From: Pseudomonas faucium
Lineage (GTDB): Bacteria > Pseudomonadota > Gammaproteobacteria > Pseudomonadales > Pseudomonadaceae
Assembly: GCF_021602585.1 (NCBI RefSeq)
Contig: NZ_BQIP01000002.1
Span: 124,001-188,000, forward strand
Length of the DNA: 64,000 nt
Direction of reading: 5' to 3'
Made by a program: the position numbers and the translations under genes. A model generated the notes under the pieces. That model did no database searches. It was not told the origin of the DNA and was given only the letters and a program-made list of their open reading frames with translations. Of this stretch, positions 18,341-26,421 are shown one piece after another. Each line of letters begins with the position of its first letter. The stretch's first letter is position 1.

Positions 18341-18355
18341 TTGCATACTAGCATT
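18341..18355. promoter_or_regulatory. GntR operator copy 2 (gntR promoter)
   Basis: TTGCATACTAGCATT lies 53 bases upstream of the regulator's start and differs from the consensus core by one base. The position suits autoregulation. Confidence 0.65.
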
Positions 18356-18454
18356 TCGGATAGTAAACCAGATTTTTGCATCCATCGCTTAGTCATCCGT
18401 CGCGCCCCATCCGAAGGCGAGGAAACGCTCGACGATGAGCGGGCATCGCCAAGC

Positions 18455-18470
18455 TTGCATGCTAGCATTC
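18455..18470. promoter_or_regulatory. GntR operator copy 3 (mhpB promoter)
   Basis: TTGCATGCTAGCATTC, with a second half-site GTGCATGATG 4 bases downstream. It lies in the divergent gap, 141 bases before the mhpB start. Confidence 0.7.
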
Positions 18471-18610
18471 TAGCGTGCATGATGATTAGGCAGACAAAAA
18501 CAAATCTACCTGCATGGCGTTGCTTCTCTGCCTAGGCATTGAGGAAAGCGCTCATGCCGTCCCAGTGCGAGGCGGCCTGCACTGGGGCACGACGTGAAGG
18601 TTTCGTATCG

Positions 18611-19555
18611 ATGAACGCTTACCTGCATTGCCTATCGCACACGCCCCTCATTGGGCATTTCGATCCGCCCAAGAACGTGCTCGATGAAGTGGATGAGGTG
18701 GTCCGCGCTGCCCGTGCACGCATCGCCGAGTTCGATCCTGAGCTTGTGGTGCTTTTCGCTCCAGACCATTACAACGGCTTCTTCTACGATGTCATGCCCC
18801 CTTTCTGTCTGGGCATGGCCGCTGAAGCCATCGGCGATTTCGGCTCGCTCGCCGGCACCCTTTCTGTCCCCAAATCCATCGCTGAAGCTTGCGCTGAATC
18901 TCTGCTTAGCAATGGCATCGACATGCCTGTTTCGTATCGCATGCAGGTCGACCACGGCTTCGCTCAACCGCTCGAATTCCTTCTTGGCGGTTTGAACAAA
19001 TATCCGGTCTTGCCGATCTTCGTGAACTGTGTGGCCCCACCTCTGCCTACCTTCGAGCGAGTCAGGTTGATGGGTGATGCGGTTGGTCGATTCACCCGCA
19101 CTCTGAACAAGCGAGTGCTGTTCCTAGGATCGGGAGGCCTTTCGCACCAACCGCCAGTTCCAGAGTTAGCCAAAGTTGATGCCCGGATTGCTGATCGGCT
19201 CATGGGCAGTGGACGCAATCTGCCAGAAGATGAGCGCACCGCCCGCACTCAACGAGTGGTCATCGCAGCTGAGCGGTTTGTCGAAGACCAGAACACCCTG
19301 CACCCGCTGAATCCCGAGTGGGATCAGTACTTCCTCGACGTTGTTGAGCAGGACCTTTTGAGCGACCTGGATCACCTCCCCAACGCACATCTTTCCGAAT
19401 TGGCCGGTAAATCCACGCATGAGGTCAAGGCCTGGGTCGCAGCCTTCTCAGCGCTCGCTGCCCACGGCGCATACACCGCGACAGATCGCTATTACCGAGA
19501 GATCCCAGAGTGGATCGCAGGCTTCGGCTCAATCAGTGCGCACTCTCAGCGCTAA
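18611..19555 (+). CDS. mhpB: 2,3-dihydroxyphenylpropionate 1,2-dioxygenase type extradiol enzyme
   Basis: A 314-residue class III (LigB-type) ring-cleavage dioxygenase, exactly the length of E. coli MhpB. The two residues essential in E. coli, H115 ([13 protein letters not shown]) and H179 ([13 protein letters not shown]), fall at the same numbers. It opens 2,3-dihydroxyphenylpropionate or a similar 3-substituted catechol next to the ring hydroxyl, using Fe(II). The start is the ATG at 18611, because it gives the family N-terminus. It leads the mhpB-C-D-F-E run, with 23 bases to mhpC. Confidence 0.92.
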   Translation: MNAYLHCLSHTPLIGHFDPPKNVLDEVDEVVRAARARIAEFDPELVVLFAPDHYNGFFYDVMPPFCLGMAAEAIGDFGSLAGTLSVPKSIAEACAESLLSNGIDMPVSYRMQVDHGFAQPLEFLLGGLNKYPVLPIFVNCVAPPLPTFERVRLMGDAVGRFTRTLNKRVLFLGSGGLSHQPPVPELAKVDARIADRLMGSGRNLPEDERTARTQRVVIAAERFVEDQNTLHPLNPEWDQYFLDVVEQDLLSDLDHLPNAHLSELAGKSTHEVKAWVAAFSALAAHGAYTATDRYYREIPEWIAGFGSISAHSQR

Positions 19556-19578
19556 CACACCTTCACGGAGATTCAATC

Positions 19579-20436
19579 GTGACTGCAATTACTGAAAAAG
19601 GCACCAGCAAATTCGTTCGCATCCAAGACGGCGAGCTGGATCTGAATATTCATTACAACGACTGCGGTGAAGGCAAAGAAACGGTTGTCATGCTGCACGG
19701 TTCTGGCCCTGGTGCGAGCGGCTGGGCCAACTTCAATCGCAACATCGAGCCGCTTGTAGAGGCTGGCTTCCGGGTCATCCTCATGGACTGCCCTGGCTGG
19801 AGTAAAAGTGATTCGATCGTCAGCACCGGCTCTCGCTCCGATCTCAATGCCCGCGTTCTGAAAGGATTGGTCGATAAGCTTGACCTAGACAAGGTGCACT
19901 TGCTCGGCAATTCCATGGGTGGCCATACAGCCGTAGCTTTCACGCTGACCTGGCCTGAGCGCGTAGGCAAACTCGTGCTTATGGGCGGTGGCACCGGTGG
20001 GGTCAGCCCATTCGTATCAATGCCGACTGAAGGCATCAAATTGCTCAACGGTCTGTACCGCGAGCCAACGATCGAAAACCTCAAGAAGATGATGAACATC
20101 TTCGTCTACGACACCAGCGACCTCACCGAGGAACTGTTCCAAGCGCGCCTGGACAACATGTTGGCTCGAAAAGACCACCTCGAAAACTTCACCGCGAGCC
20201 TCGCTGCGAACCTCAAGCAGTTCCCTGACTTCAGCCATCGCCTCGGCGAGATTCAGGCCGAGACCCTCGTAGTTTGGGGTCGCAATGACCGCTTTGTGCC
20301 GATGGACACCGGTCTGCGCCTGGTTGCCGGCATTCCCAACTCACAACTGCATGTCTTCAACAAATGCGGCCACTGGGCCCAATGGGAACACGCGGACACG
20401 TTCAACCGCATGGTTCTCGACTTCCTCACCCACTGA
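19579..20436 (+). CDS. mhpC: Meta-cleavage product hydrolase
   Basis: A 285-residue alpha/beta hydrolase that splits the C-C bond of the ring-opened dienedioate, giving 2-hydroxypenta-2,4-dienoate and a side-chain acid (succinate if the substrate is dihydroxyphenylpropionate). The catalytic triad is S112 in GNSMGG, D237 in VWGRNDRF, and H265 in [10 protein letters not shown]. The oxyanion loop [10 protein letters not shown] is present. The likely start is the GTG at 19579. It is 11 bases upstream of mhpD. Confidence 0.92.
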   Translation: MTAITEKGTSKFVRIQDGELDLNIHYNDCGEGKETVVMLHGSGPGASGWANFNRNIEPLVEAGFRVILMDCPGWSKSDSIVSTGSRSDLNARVLKGLVDKLDLDKVHLLGNSMGGHTAVAFTLTWPERVGKLVLMGGGTGGVSPFVSMPTEGIKLLNGLYREPTIENLKKMMNIFVYDTSDLTEELFQARLDNMLARKDHLENFTASLAANLKQFPDFSHRLGEIQAETLVVWGRNDRFVPMDTGLRLVAGIPNSQLHVFNKCGHWAQWEHADTFNRMVLDFLTH

Positions 20437-20447
20437 TCGAGGTCACG

Positions 20448-21242
20448 ATGAACATCACACAAGAGACCCTTGAGCGCTTGGCGGCAGATCTGCGCAGAGC
20501 TGAAGGAAAGGGCGAGCCAGTTGGACCACTGCGTGACGTCATCGGCGCCACAAACGTGGAAAGTGCCTATGCGATTCAACGCTTGAACCAAGCCTACGCC
20601 ATCGCCAATGGACAACGCCTGGTTGGCCGCAAGATCGGTTTGACCAATCCCAAAGTCCAGGCCCAGTTGGGCGTAGACCAGCCGGACTTCGGATGCCTGT
20701 TCGCTGACATGGCTTACGGCGACAACGAAGTGGTTCCGTTCGAACGTGTTCTGCAGCCCAAAATCGAGGCAGAAATTGCACTGGTTCTGGAACGCGACCT
20801 CCCTAGCGCTTCCACAACCTTCGCAGATGTCATCGCTGCTACCGGCTGGGTACTCCCGGCGCTTGAAATTGTCGGCAGCCGCATTGAGGGCTGGAACATC
20901 AAGTTCGCCGACACCGTAGCAGACAACGCATCAAGCGGATGCTTTGTGCTCGGTGGTCCTGCACAGCGCATCGACGGGCTTGACCTGCGGGGTGCAACGA
21001 TGCGCCTCTCGAAAAACGGTGAACTTGTCAGCTCCGGAAGTGGCGCTGAATGCCTGGGTAACCCGCTGAACGCGGCCGTTTGGCTCGCCCGCAAAATGGC
21101 TGAGTTTGGTGAGCCACTGAAAGCAGGTGACATCATCCTCACCGGTGCATTAGGGCCGATGGTTGGCGTAAGCCCAGGTGATCATTTTGAAGCCGAGATC
21201 GATGGCCTTGGCCGAGTCGGCGTGTCGTTCAGTGTCGAGTGA
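20448..21242 (+). CDS. mhpD: 2-keto-4-pentenoate hydratase
   Basis: A 264-residue member of the fumarylacetoacetate-hydrolase-like fold that adds water to 2-hydroxypentadienoate to form 4-hydroxy-2-oxovalerate. Family motifs include [23 protein letters not shown] and the metal-binding glutamates in [14 protein letters not shown]. Length is normal. It is preceded by GAGG 5 bases before the ATG, and mhpF starts 12 bases after the stop. Confidence 0.93.
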   Translation: MNITQETLERLAADLRRAEGKGEPVGPLRDVIGATNVESAYAIQRLNQAYAIANGQRLVGRKIGLTNPKVQAQLGVDQPDFGCLFADMAYGDNEVVPFERVLQPKIEAEIALVLERDLPSASTTFADVIAATGWVLPALEIVGSRIEGWNIKFADTVADNASSGCFVLGGPAQRIDGLDLRGATMRLSKNGELVSSGSGAECLGNPLNAAVWLARKMAEFGEPLKAGDIILTGALGPMVGVSPGDHFEAEIDGLGRVGVSFSVE

Positions 21243-21254
21243 TGGAGATCTAAA

Positions 21255-22193
21255 ATGACAACAAAACGCAAAGTCGCCATCGTCGGCTCCGGAAACATCG
21301 GCACCGACTTAATGATCAAGATTCTGCGCAATTCCAAGCACCTGGAAATGGCCGTGATGGTTGGTATCGACCCTGCATCTGATGGCCTGGCCCGCGCAGG
21401 CCGAATGGGCGTGGCTATCACTCACGAAGGGGTCGCCGGCCTGATCAAAATGCCAGAGTTTGCTGACATCGATTTCGTCTTTGATGCAACCAGCGCCGGT
21501 GCTCACGTCAAAAACGACGCCATGCTGCGTGAGTGCAAACCGGGCATCCGTGTGATCGACCTTACTCCGGCAGCTATCGGCCCATACTGTGTGCCGGTGG
21601 TGAACCTCGAAGAACACGTCAACGCGCAGAACCTGAACATGGTCACGTGCGGCGGGCAAGCAACTATTCCGATGGTCGCTGCAGTATCGCGTGTTGCCAA
21701 AGTGCATTACGCAGAGATCGTCGCATCAATTGCCTCCAAATCGGCAGGCCCTGGCACCCGTGCGAACATCGACGAGTTCACTGAAACCACCTCGAAAGCC
21801 ATCGAAGTAATTGGCGGCGCAGCCAAAGGTAAAGCCATCATCATCATGAACCCGGCTGAGCCTCCTCTGATGATGCGGGACACGGTCTACGTGCTGTCTG
21901 AAGCAGCGGACCAGCATCAGGTTGAGGCCTCCATTGAAGAAATGGTTGCCGCAGTGAACGCATATGTCCCTGGCTACCGCCTCAAGCAGAAAGTGCAGTT
22001 TGAAGTCATCCCTGAATCTGCCCCACTGAACATTCCCGGCCAGGGCAAGTTCAGTGGACTGAAGACCTCCGTGTTCCTTGAGGTCGAGGGTGCTGCCCAT
22101 TACTTGCCGGCGTATGCAGGCAATCTCGACATCATGACTTCCGCTGCGCTGGCTACCGCCGAGCGCATGGCGCAGTCGATGAGCCAGGCCTGA
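21255..22193 (+). CDS. mhpF: Acetaldehyde dehydrogenase (acylating)
   Basis: A 312-residue NAD-dependent enzyme that turns acetaldehyde plus CoA into acetyl-CoA. The nucleotide loop is [11 protein letters not shown] (residues 9-19), and the catalytic cysteine is C132 in [10 protein letters not shown]. It works in a complex with the aldolase MhpE, through which acetaldehyde is channelled; the mhpE gene follows 11 bases later, as usual for this pair. Confidence 0.95.
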   Translation: MTTKRKVAIVGSGNIGTDLMIKILRNSKHLEMAVMVGIDPASDGLARAGRMGVAITHEGVAGLIKMPEFADIDFVFDATSAGAHVKNDAMLRECKPGIRVIDLTPAAIGPYCVPVVNLEEHVNAQNLNMVTCGGQATIPMVAAVSRVAKVHYAEIVASIASKSAGPGTRANIDEFTETTSKAIEVIGGAAKGKAIIIMNPAEPPLMMRDTVYVLSEAADQHQVEASIEEMVAAVNAYVPGYRLKQKVQFEVIPESAPLNIPGQGKFSGLKTSVFLEVEGAAHYLPAYAGNLDIMTSAALATAERMAQSMSQA

Positions 22194-22204
22194 GGAGCGC
22201 AGAT

Positions 22205-23215
22205 ATGAACGGTAAAAAGCTCTATATCTCCGACGTGACCCTGCGTGATGGTATGCACGCAATTCGTCACCAGTACTCACTGGATCAGGTCCAAGCGATC
22301 GCTCGTGCCCTGGATGCCGCCAAGGTCGATTCGATCGAGGTCGCCCATGGGGACGGTCTCCAGGGCTCCAGTTTCAACTACGGTTTTGGTGCGCATACCG
22401 ATATCGAGTGGATCGAAGCTGCCGCTGACGCGGTGAAGCACGCCAAGATTGCAACGTTGCTGCTCCCCGGCATTGGTACTCTGCACGACCTCAAAGCGGC
22501 CTATAGCGCGGGCGCTCGTGTCGTCCGTGTCGCCACCCACTGCACCGAGGCAGACGTCTCCAAGCAGCACATCGAATACGCCCGTGCACTCGGCATGGAC
22601 ACGGTTGGCTTCCTGATGATGAGCCACATGCAGACCCCCGAAGGGCTCGCGCAGCAGGCAAAACTGATGGAAAGCTACGGTGCCACCTGCATTTACGTCG
22701 TCGACTCCGGCGGCGCAATGAATATGGATGACATTCGTGCGCGCTTCCGCGCAGTGAAAGCGGTGCTCGATCCGGCCACTCACACCGGTATCCACGCGCA
22801 CCACAACCTGAGCCTAGGCGTAGCCAACTCGATCGTCGCCGTCGAGGAAGGCTGTGACCGCATCGACGCGAGTCTTTCAGGGATGGGCGCCGGTGCTGGT
22901 AATGCACCACTGGAAGTTTTCATTGCAGCCGCAGATAAGCTGGGCTGGAACCACGGCACTGACCTGTACGCCCTGATGGATGCAGCAGATGACCTGGTTC
23001 GCCCACTCCAGGACCGCCCGGTACGTGTTGACCGAGAGACTCTCGCGCTCGGTTACGCCGGTGTGTATTCGAGCTTCCTTCGCCATGCAGAAGTTGCAGC
23101 TGCTCGCTACGGCATCAAAGCAGTAGACATCTTGGTCGAGCTGGGCAAACGCCGCATGGTTGGCGGCCAGGAAGACATGATCGTCGACGTCGCATTGGAT
23201 CTGCTGAAGCGCTGA
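22205..23215 (+). CDS. mhpE: 4-hydroxy-2-oxovalerate aldolase
   Basis: A 336-residue DmpG/MhpE-type TIM-barrel aldolase that cuts 4-hydroxy-2-oxovalerate to pyruvate and acetaldehyde. The metal and catalytic motif DVTLRDGMH (10-18) and the metal histidines in [11 protein letters not shown] are present. The C-terminal communication domain with [17 protein letters not shown] contacts MhpF. It ends the lower-pathway run; two strong hairpins follow immediately. Confidence 0.95.
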   Translation: MNGKKLYISDVTLRDGMHAIRHQYSLDQVQAIARALDAAKVDSIEVAHGDGLQGSSFNYGFGAHTDIEWIEAAADAVKHAKIATLLLPGIGTLHDLKAAYSAGARVVRVATHCTEADVSKQHIEYARALGMDTVGFLMMSHMQTPEGLAQQAKLMESYGATCIYVVDSGGAMNMDDIRARFRAVKAVLDPATHTGIHAHHNLSLGVANSIVAVEEGCDRIDASLSGMGAGAGNAPLEVFIAAADKLGWNHGTDLYALMDAADDLVRPLQDRPVRVDRETLALGYAGVYSSFLRHAEVAAARYGIKAVDILVELGKRRMVGGQEDMIVDVALDLLKR

Positions 23216-23220
23216 GGTTC

Positions 23221-23275
23221 GCAGACAGCTCCACGCAAGCTGTCTGCAGCAATCCCCTCCCGTAAGGGAGGGGAT
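23221..23275. terminator. Two adjacent perfect 10-bp hairpins after mhpE
   Basis: The first hairpin (23221-23247) has arms GCAGACAGCT/AGCTGTCTGC. The second (23252-23275) has arms ATCCCCTCCC/GGGAGGGGAT around a GTAA tetraloop. Neither has a T tract, so they may protect the 3' end of the mhp mRNA or weaken read-through into the transporter rather than terminate fully. Confidence 0.65.
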
Positions 23276-23306
23276 CTATGACACAACAATAAGAGAGATC
23301 ACCAAC

Positions 23307-23387
23307 ATGAATGCCTCGCAGAATCCCTACTCACAGCACCTCCGAACACGCAGTGATCAGCCCAACTACTCACTCTTTCTTGAGTGA
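23307..23387 (+). CDS. Possible 26-codon ORF between mhpE and the transporter
   Basis: This short frame begins ATG AAT GCC, with AAGAGAG about 9 bases upstream, and encodes MNASQNPYSQHLRTRSDQPN plus six residues. No family is recognised. It could be the N-terminal remnant of a lost gene or a leader peptide. Confidence 0.25.
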   Translation: MNASQNPYSQHLRTRSDQPNYSLFLE

Positions 23388-23482
23388 TTGCTGTGCTGAT
23401 GTAGCTCTGCATCACTGGCGTTACTAAAACCAAAATCACGTGTTTTCTGAAGACCGCCCAAAGGTCTTTGGAGGGGGTCGCT

Positions 23483-24700
23483 ATGACTGAAAAAACTGAT
23501 AAGACCAAACTTTTCATCACAATCGCGCTTTGTTTCCTTGTTGCATTGATGGAAGGCTTGGATCTTCAAGCCCCAGGAATCGCTGCTCACGGCATGTCTG
23601 CCGACTACAGCTTGGATAAGCTGGAAATGGGATGGGTCTTCAGTGTCGGCGTCCTTGGTATGCTCCCAGGCGCTTTCGTTGGCGGCCGCCTTGCTGATCG
23701 CTATGGCCGGAAGAAAGTACTCATCGTCTCTGTTGCCCTATTCGGCATCTTCTCCCTCGTCACTACTGTTGCCTGGAGCTTCAGCGCGTTGCTGTTCGCT
23801 CGACTCCTGACAGGCGTGGGACTAGGCGCATCGCTGCCCAACCTGATCGCACTTGCCTCTGAAGCCGCTGGTGAGCGCATGCGAGGCACGGCAGTAAGCT
23901 TGATGTATTGCGGTGTACCGCTGGGGGCCGCGTTGGCAGCCGCCATTGGTCTGCTGGATTTCGGGGCGGGTTGGAAGCTCGTCTTCTACGTCGGCGGCGT
24001 GGTCCCTTTGGTCATCGTTCCCTTGCTGGTTCTCTTCCTGCCCGACGTGTACAAGCAAGCAATTGCAGCCACCGCAACGATCGAAGTTCCCTCCACTAAA
24101 GCCATCTTGGTTGAAGGCGGCGCGCTGAAGAAAACTCTGCTCCTGTGGGTCAGCTTCTTCTTCACACTGATGGTCACCTACATCCTGATCAACTGGCTGC
24201 CAAGCATCTTGATTGGACAGGGATTCAAACCAAGCGAAGCAAGCGTCGTCGTGTTGGCCATGCAACTCGGCGCGGCCGTGGGTACGTTGATGCTTGGTGT
24301 TGCTATGGATCGCCTTCCTATCTGGGCCATGTCGGCGCTGGTTTATGGGGGTATTCTGATTTCCTTGGCCTGCCTCACCGTGGCGGCCTCACTCCCTACC
24401 ATGATCGGTGCAGGATTCTTGGCCGGCATCTTCACAACGGGTGGCCAGTGCGTGCTTTACGCCCTTGCTCCTCAGTTCTATCCCGCCAATGGTCGGGCTA
24501 CCGGGACCGGTGCAGCACTCGCAGTCGGTCGTGTTGGTGCCATGACCGGCCCACTCGTCGTAGGAAAAATGATGGTCCTGGGAGCCGGTGCGGGTGGTGT
24601 GATGTTGGCGTCGGCGCCGGGCATCGTTCTGGCGGCTATCTCGCTGCTTTATCTCTCGTCGCTAAAAAGACGCCCTGAGCTGAGTGCCTCAGTGGTTTGA
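23483..24700 (+). CDS. MFS aromatic acid importer (AAHS family, MhpT-like)
   Basis: A 405-residue major facilitator with 12 predicted membrane segments. The loop 2-3 signature GGRLADRYGRKKVLIVS and the first helix motif with an acidic residue (LMEGLDLQAPGIA) are typical of aromatic acid/H+ symporters such as MhpT and PcaK. The start is the ATG at 23483, preceded by GGAGGGGG; this removes the non-family MEGVA extension. It probably imports the pathway's aromatic acid across the inner membrane. The OprD-type porin follows 41 bases downstream. Confidence 0.88.
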   Translation: MTEKTDKTKLFITIALCFLVALMEGLDLQAPGIAAHGMSADYSLDKLEMGWVFSVGVLGMLPGAFVGGRLADRYGRKKVLIVSVALFGIFSLVTTVAWSFSALLFARLLTGVGLGASLPNLIALASEAAGERMRGTAVSLMYCGVPLGAALAAAIGLLDFGAGWKLVFYVGGVVPLVIVPLLVLFLPDVYKQAIAATATIEVPSTKAILVEGGALKKTLLLWVSFFFTLMVTYILINWLPSILIGQGFKPSEASVVVLAMQLGAAVGTLMLGVAMDRLPIWAMSALVYGGILISLACLTVAASLPTMIGAGFLAGIFTTGGQCVLYALAPQFYPANGRATGTGAALAVGRVGAMTGPLVVGKMMVLGAGAGGVMLASAPGIVLAAISLLYLSSLKRRPELSASVV

Positions 24701-24741
24701 CCAGCCTTGCGTTATTACAAAAACAAGAAAGAAGAGACGAC

Positions 24742-26010
24742 ATGAGCAAATCAACAAAAATTGCATTCGCAGGACTGCTGGCTGCACATGCTGCTTCACT
24801 CCAAGCGGCCGGCTTCGTGGAAGATTCGAAAGCCAAGGTAACACTGCGCAACTACTACTTCGATCGCAACTACATCAACCAAACACCGCAAGCTGCAGCG
24901 CGAGAGTGGGCCCAGGGTTTCATCGTCACCTTCACTTCGGGCTTCACCGAGGGTGTAGTCGGCTTTGGACTGGATGCTCAAGCCATGATGGGGTTGCGCC
25001 TTGACTCCTCGCCAGATCGTGTCGGCACCGGTCTATTGCCGTTCTCTACCTCCACCAGGGAGCCAGCCAAGGACTACTCCGAGCTAGGGCTGACAGCGAA
25101 GGTCAAGGTTTCCAAAACTGAGCTTCAATACGGAACCGTGAGCACGTTCTTGCCAATCGCGTTCGCAAGTCCAACACGGCTGCTGCCACAAACGTTCCGC
25201 GGCACCTACCTGCGCTCGCAAGACATCACAGATCTATCTCTGCATGCGGGGTGGCTCGACCGAATCAACCTGCGGGATTCTACTGACTACCAAAAAATGC
25301 GAGTTTCAGCGCCAAACGGACGCTTCAACGGCGCAGCCGAGTCTGATGCGTTTTATTTCCTTGGCGGCGATTACGCCTGGTCGAAGAACCTCACGCTCAA
25401 GTATTACTACGCTGAGCTTGAGGACATCTACGACAAGAACTACCTCGGTTTCGTCGACAACCGTGAGCTGGGCCCAGGTCGGCTCACCTCAGACTTCCGT
25501 TTCTATGATTCCAAAGACAACGGATCTGCAAAGGCTGGGAAGATTGACAACCGCAACACCGCCTTGATGTTGACCTACCAGCTCGGCGTCCATCGTCTCG
25601 GCGCTGGCTACATGCAGCTGACCGGCGATACCGCAATGCCCTATCTCTTTGGTACCGAACCGCTGGTGATCACGGAAGGCACATTGAGCTCGGAGTTCCT
25701 AAACCCCAAGGAGAGAAGCTGGCAGGTCAAATACGACTATGACTTTGTCGGCGTTGGTGTTCCTGGCCTGAAGGGGATGTTGCGTTACGTCAGCGGGGAC
25801 AACATTGACCTTCCGAACCTCGGCGGCAACAAACTCAAAGAATCGGAAAAAGACATCGAGATCTCCTATGTGATTCAAAGCGGCACGTTCAAGGACGTTG
25901 CATTCCGGGTCAGACATGCTTGGTACCGAAATGATTTTGGCCCTGGCGCTACACACCGGGATGACAATGAACTTCGTGTGAACATTGATTACACCTTTGC
26001 CCTTTGGTGA
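24742..26010 (+). CDS. OprD-family outer-membrane porin
   Basis: A 422-residue OprD-type substrate-specific porin. The signal peptide is about residues 1-22 (AAHAASLQA). The mature start AGFVEDSKAKVTLRNYYFDRN and internal motifs (EWAQGFIVTFTSGFTEG, YYYAELEDIYDKNYLGF) are family hallmarks, as is the C-terminal strand ending in an aromatic (NIDYTFALW). OprD paralogues take up small carboxylates, including aromatic acids. It pairs with the MFS importer and ends at a strong terminator. Confidence 0.92.
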   Translation: MSKSTKIAFAGLLAAHAASLQAAGFVEDSKAKVTLRNYYFDRNYINQTPQAAAREWAQGFIVTFTSGFTEGVVGFGLDAQAMMGLRLDSSPDRVGTGLLPFSTSTREPAKDYSELGLTAKVKVSKTELQYGTVSTFLPIAFASPTRLLPQTFRGTYLRSQDITDLSLHAGWLDRINLRDSTDYQKMRVSAPNGRFNGAAESDAFYFLGGDYAWSKNLTLKYYYAELEDIYDKNYLGFVDNRELGPGRLTSDFRFYDSKDNGSAKAGKIDNRNTALMLTYQLGVHRLGAGYMQLTGDTAMPYLFGTEPLVITEGTLSSEFLNPKERSWQVKYDYDFVGVGVPGLKGMLRYVSGDNIDLPNLGGNKLKESEKDIEISYVIQSGTFKDVAFRVRHAWYRNDFGPGATHRDDNELRVNIDYTFALW

Positions 26011-26047
26011 AGCCGACGTAGCTCCACTCACTACGCGCTGCACCTTT

Positions 26048-26076
26048 AGCCACGAACTCACCTCGTGGCTTTTTTT
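26048..26076 (+). terminator. Rho-independent terminator of the mhp-transport unit
   Basis: The stem AGCCACGA/TCGTGGCT (26048-26070) is followed by TTTTTT. It lies 37 bases after the porin stop. Confidence 0.88.
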
Positions 26077-26117
26077 GGCGTGACGAAAGGCATTTCCAGA
26101 TGATTGCGACCGCTATT

Positions 26118-26137
26118 CTTGCATGCTAGCATGCAAG
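26118..26137. promoter_or_regulatory. GntR operator copy 4, perfect palindrome (hydroxylase promoter)
   Basis: CTTGCATGCTAGCATGCAAG is a perfect 20-base palindrome, the best of the four copies. It lies 285 bases before the hydroxylase start and 88 bases before the 17-codon frame. Confidence 0.78.
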
Positions 26138-26224
26138 TACAAATTGAGTGATCTCCCTGCCGGCTAGTTCCGGTGAACCAGACACTCTGATGGCCTGAAA
26201 AAAAATACAAGATCAGGAGGTACC

Positions 26225-26278
26225 ATGAATCTCTTCCCCCTCATTCGCATCGCTCGCCCGAGCAGCGGGTTCAAGTAG
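26225..26278 (+). CDS. 17-codon ORF, leader peptide or VOC-gene remnant
   Basis: AGGAGG at 26215-26220 is followed by an ATG and encodes MNLFPLIRIARPSSGFK, then TAG. The peptide resembles the N-terminal strand of VOC (glyoxalase-like) proteins, which often read PLIRIARP. It could be the remnant of such a gene. Alternatively it is a translated leader of the hydroxylase mRNA. Confidence 0.4.
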   Translation: MNLFPLIRIARPSSGFK

Positions 26279-26421
26279 AGCCCGCCGATTCCCCAATTTT
26301 TTAACGTCTCGAATGTCAGGTCGGTGCTGCTTCGTGCTGGCTGGCTTCGGGATTTGTCGGATGTGTTCCGGGCTTGCGTGCAAGTTCAGAGCATCACTAT
26401 GTAATGCCTGGAGAATAAGAA

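Larger units (their letters stand above)
26077..26421. other. Upstream region of the phenol hydroxylase gene
   Basis: This 345-base stretch contains operator copy 4 (26118-26137) and a 17-codon frame with a strong ribosome site (26225-26278). The remainder, to the hydroxylase start at 26422, shows nothing recognisable. Confidence 0.6.
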
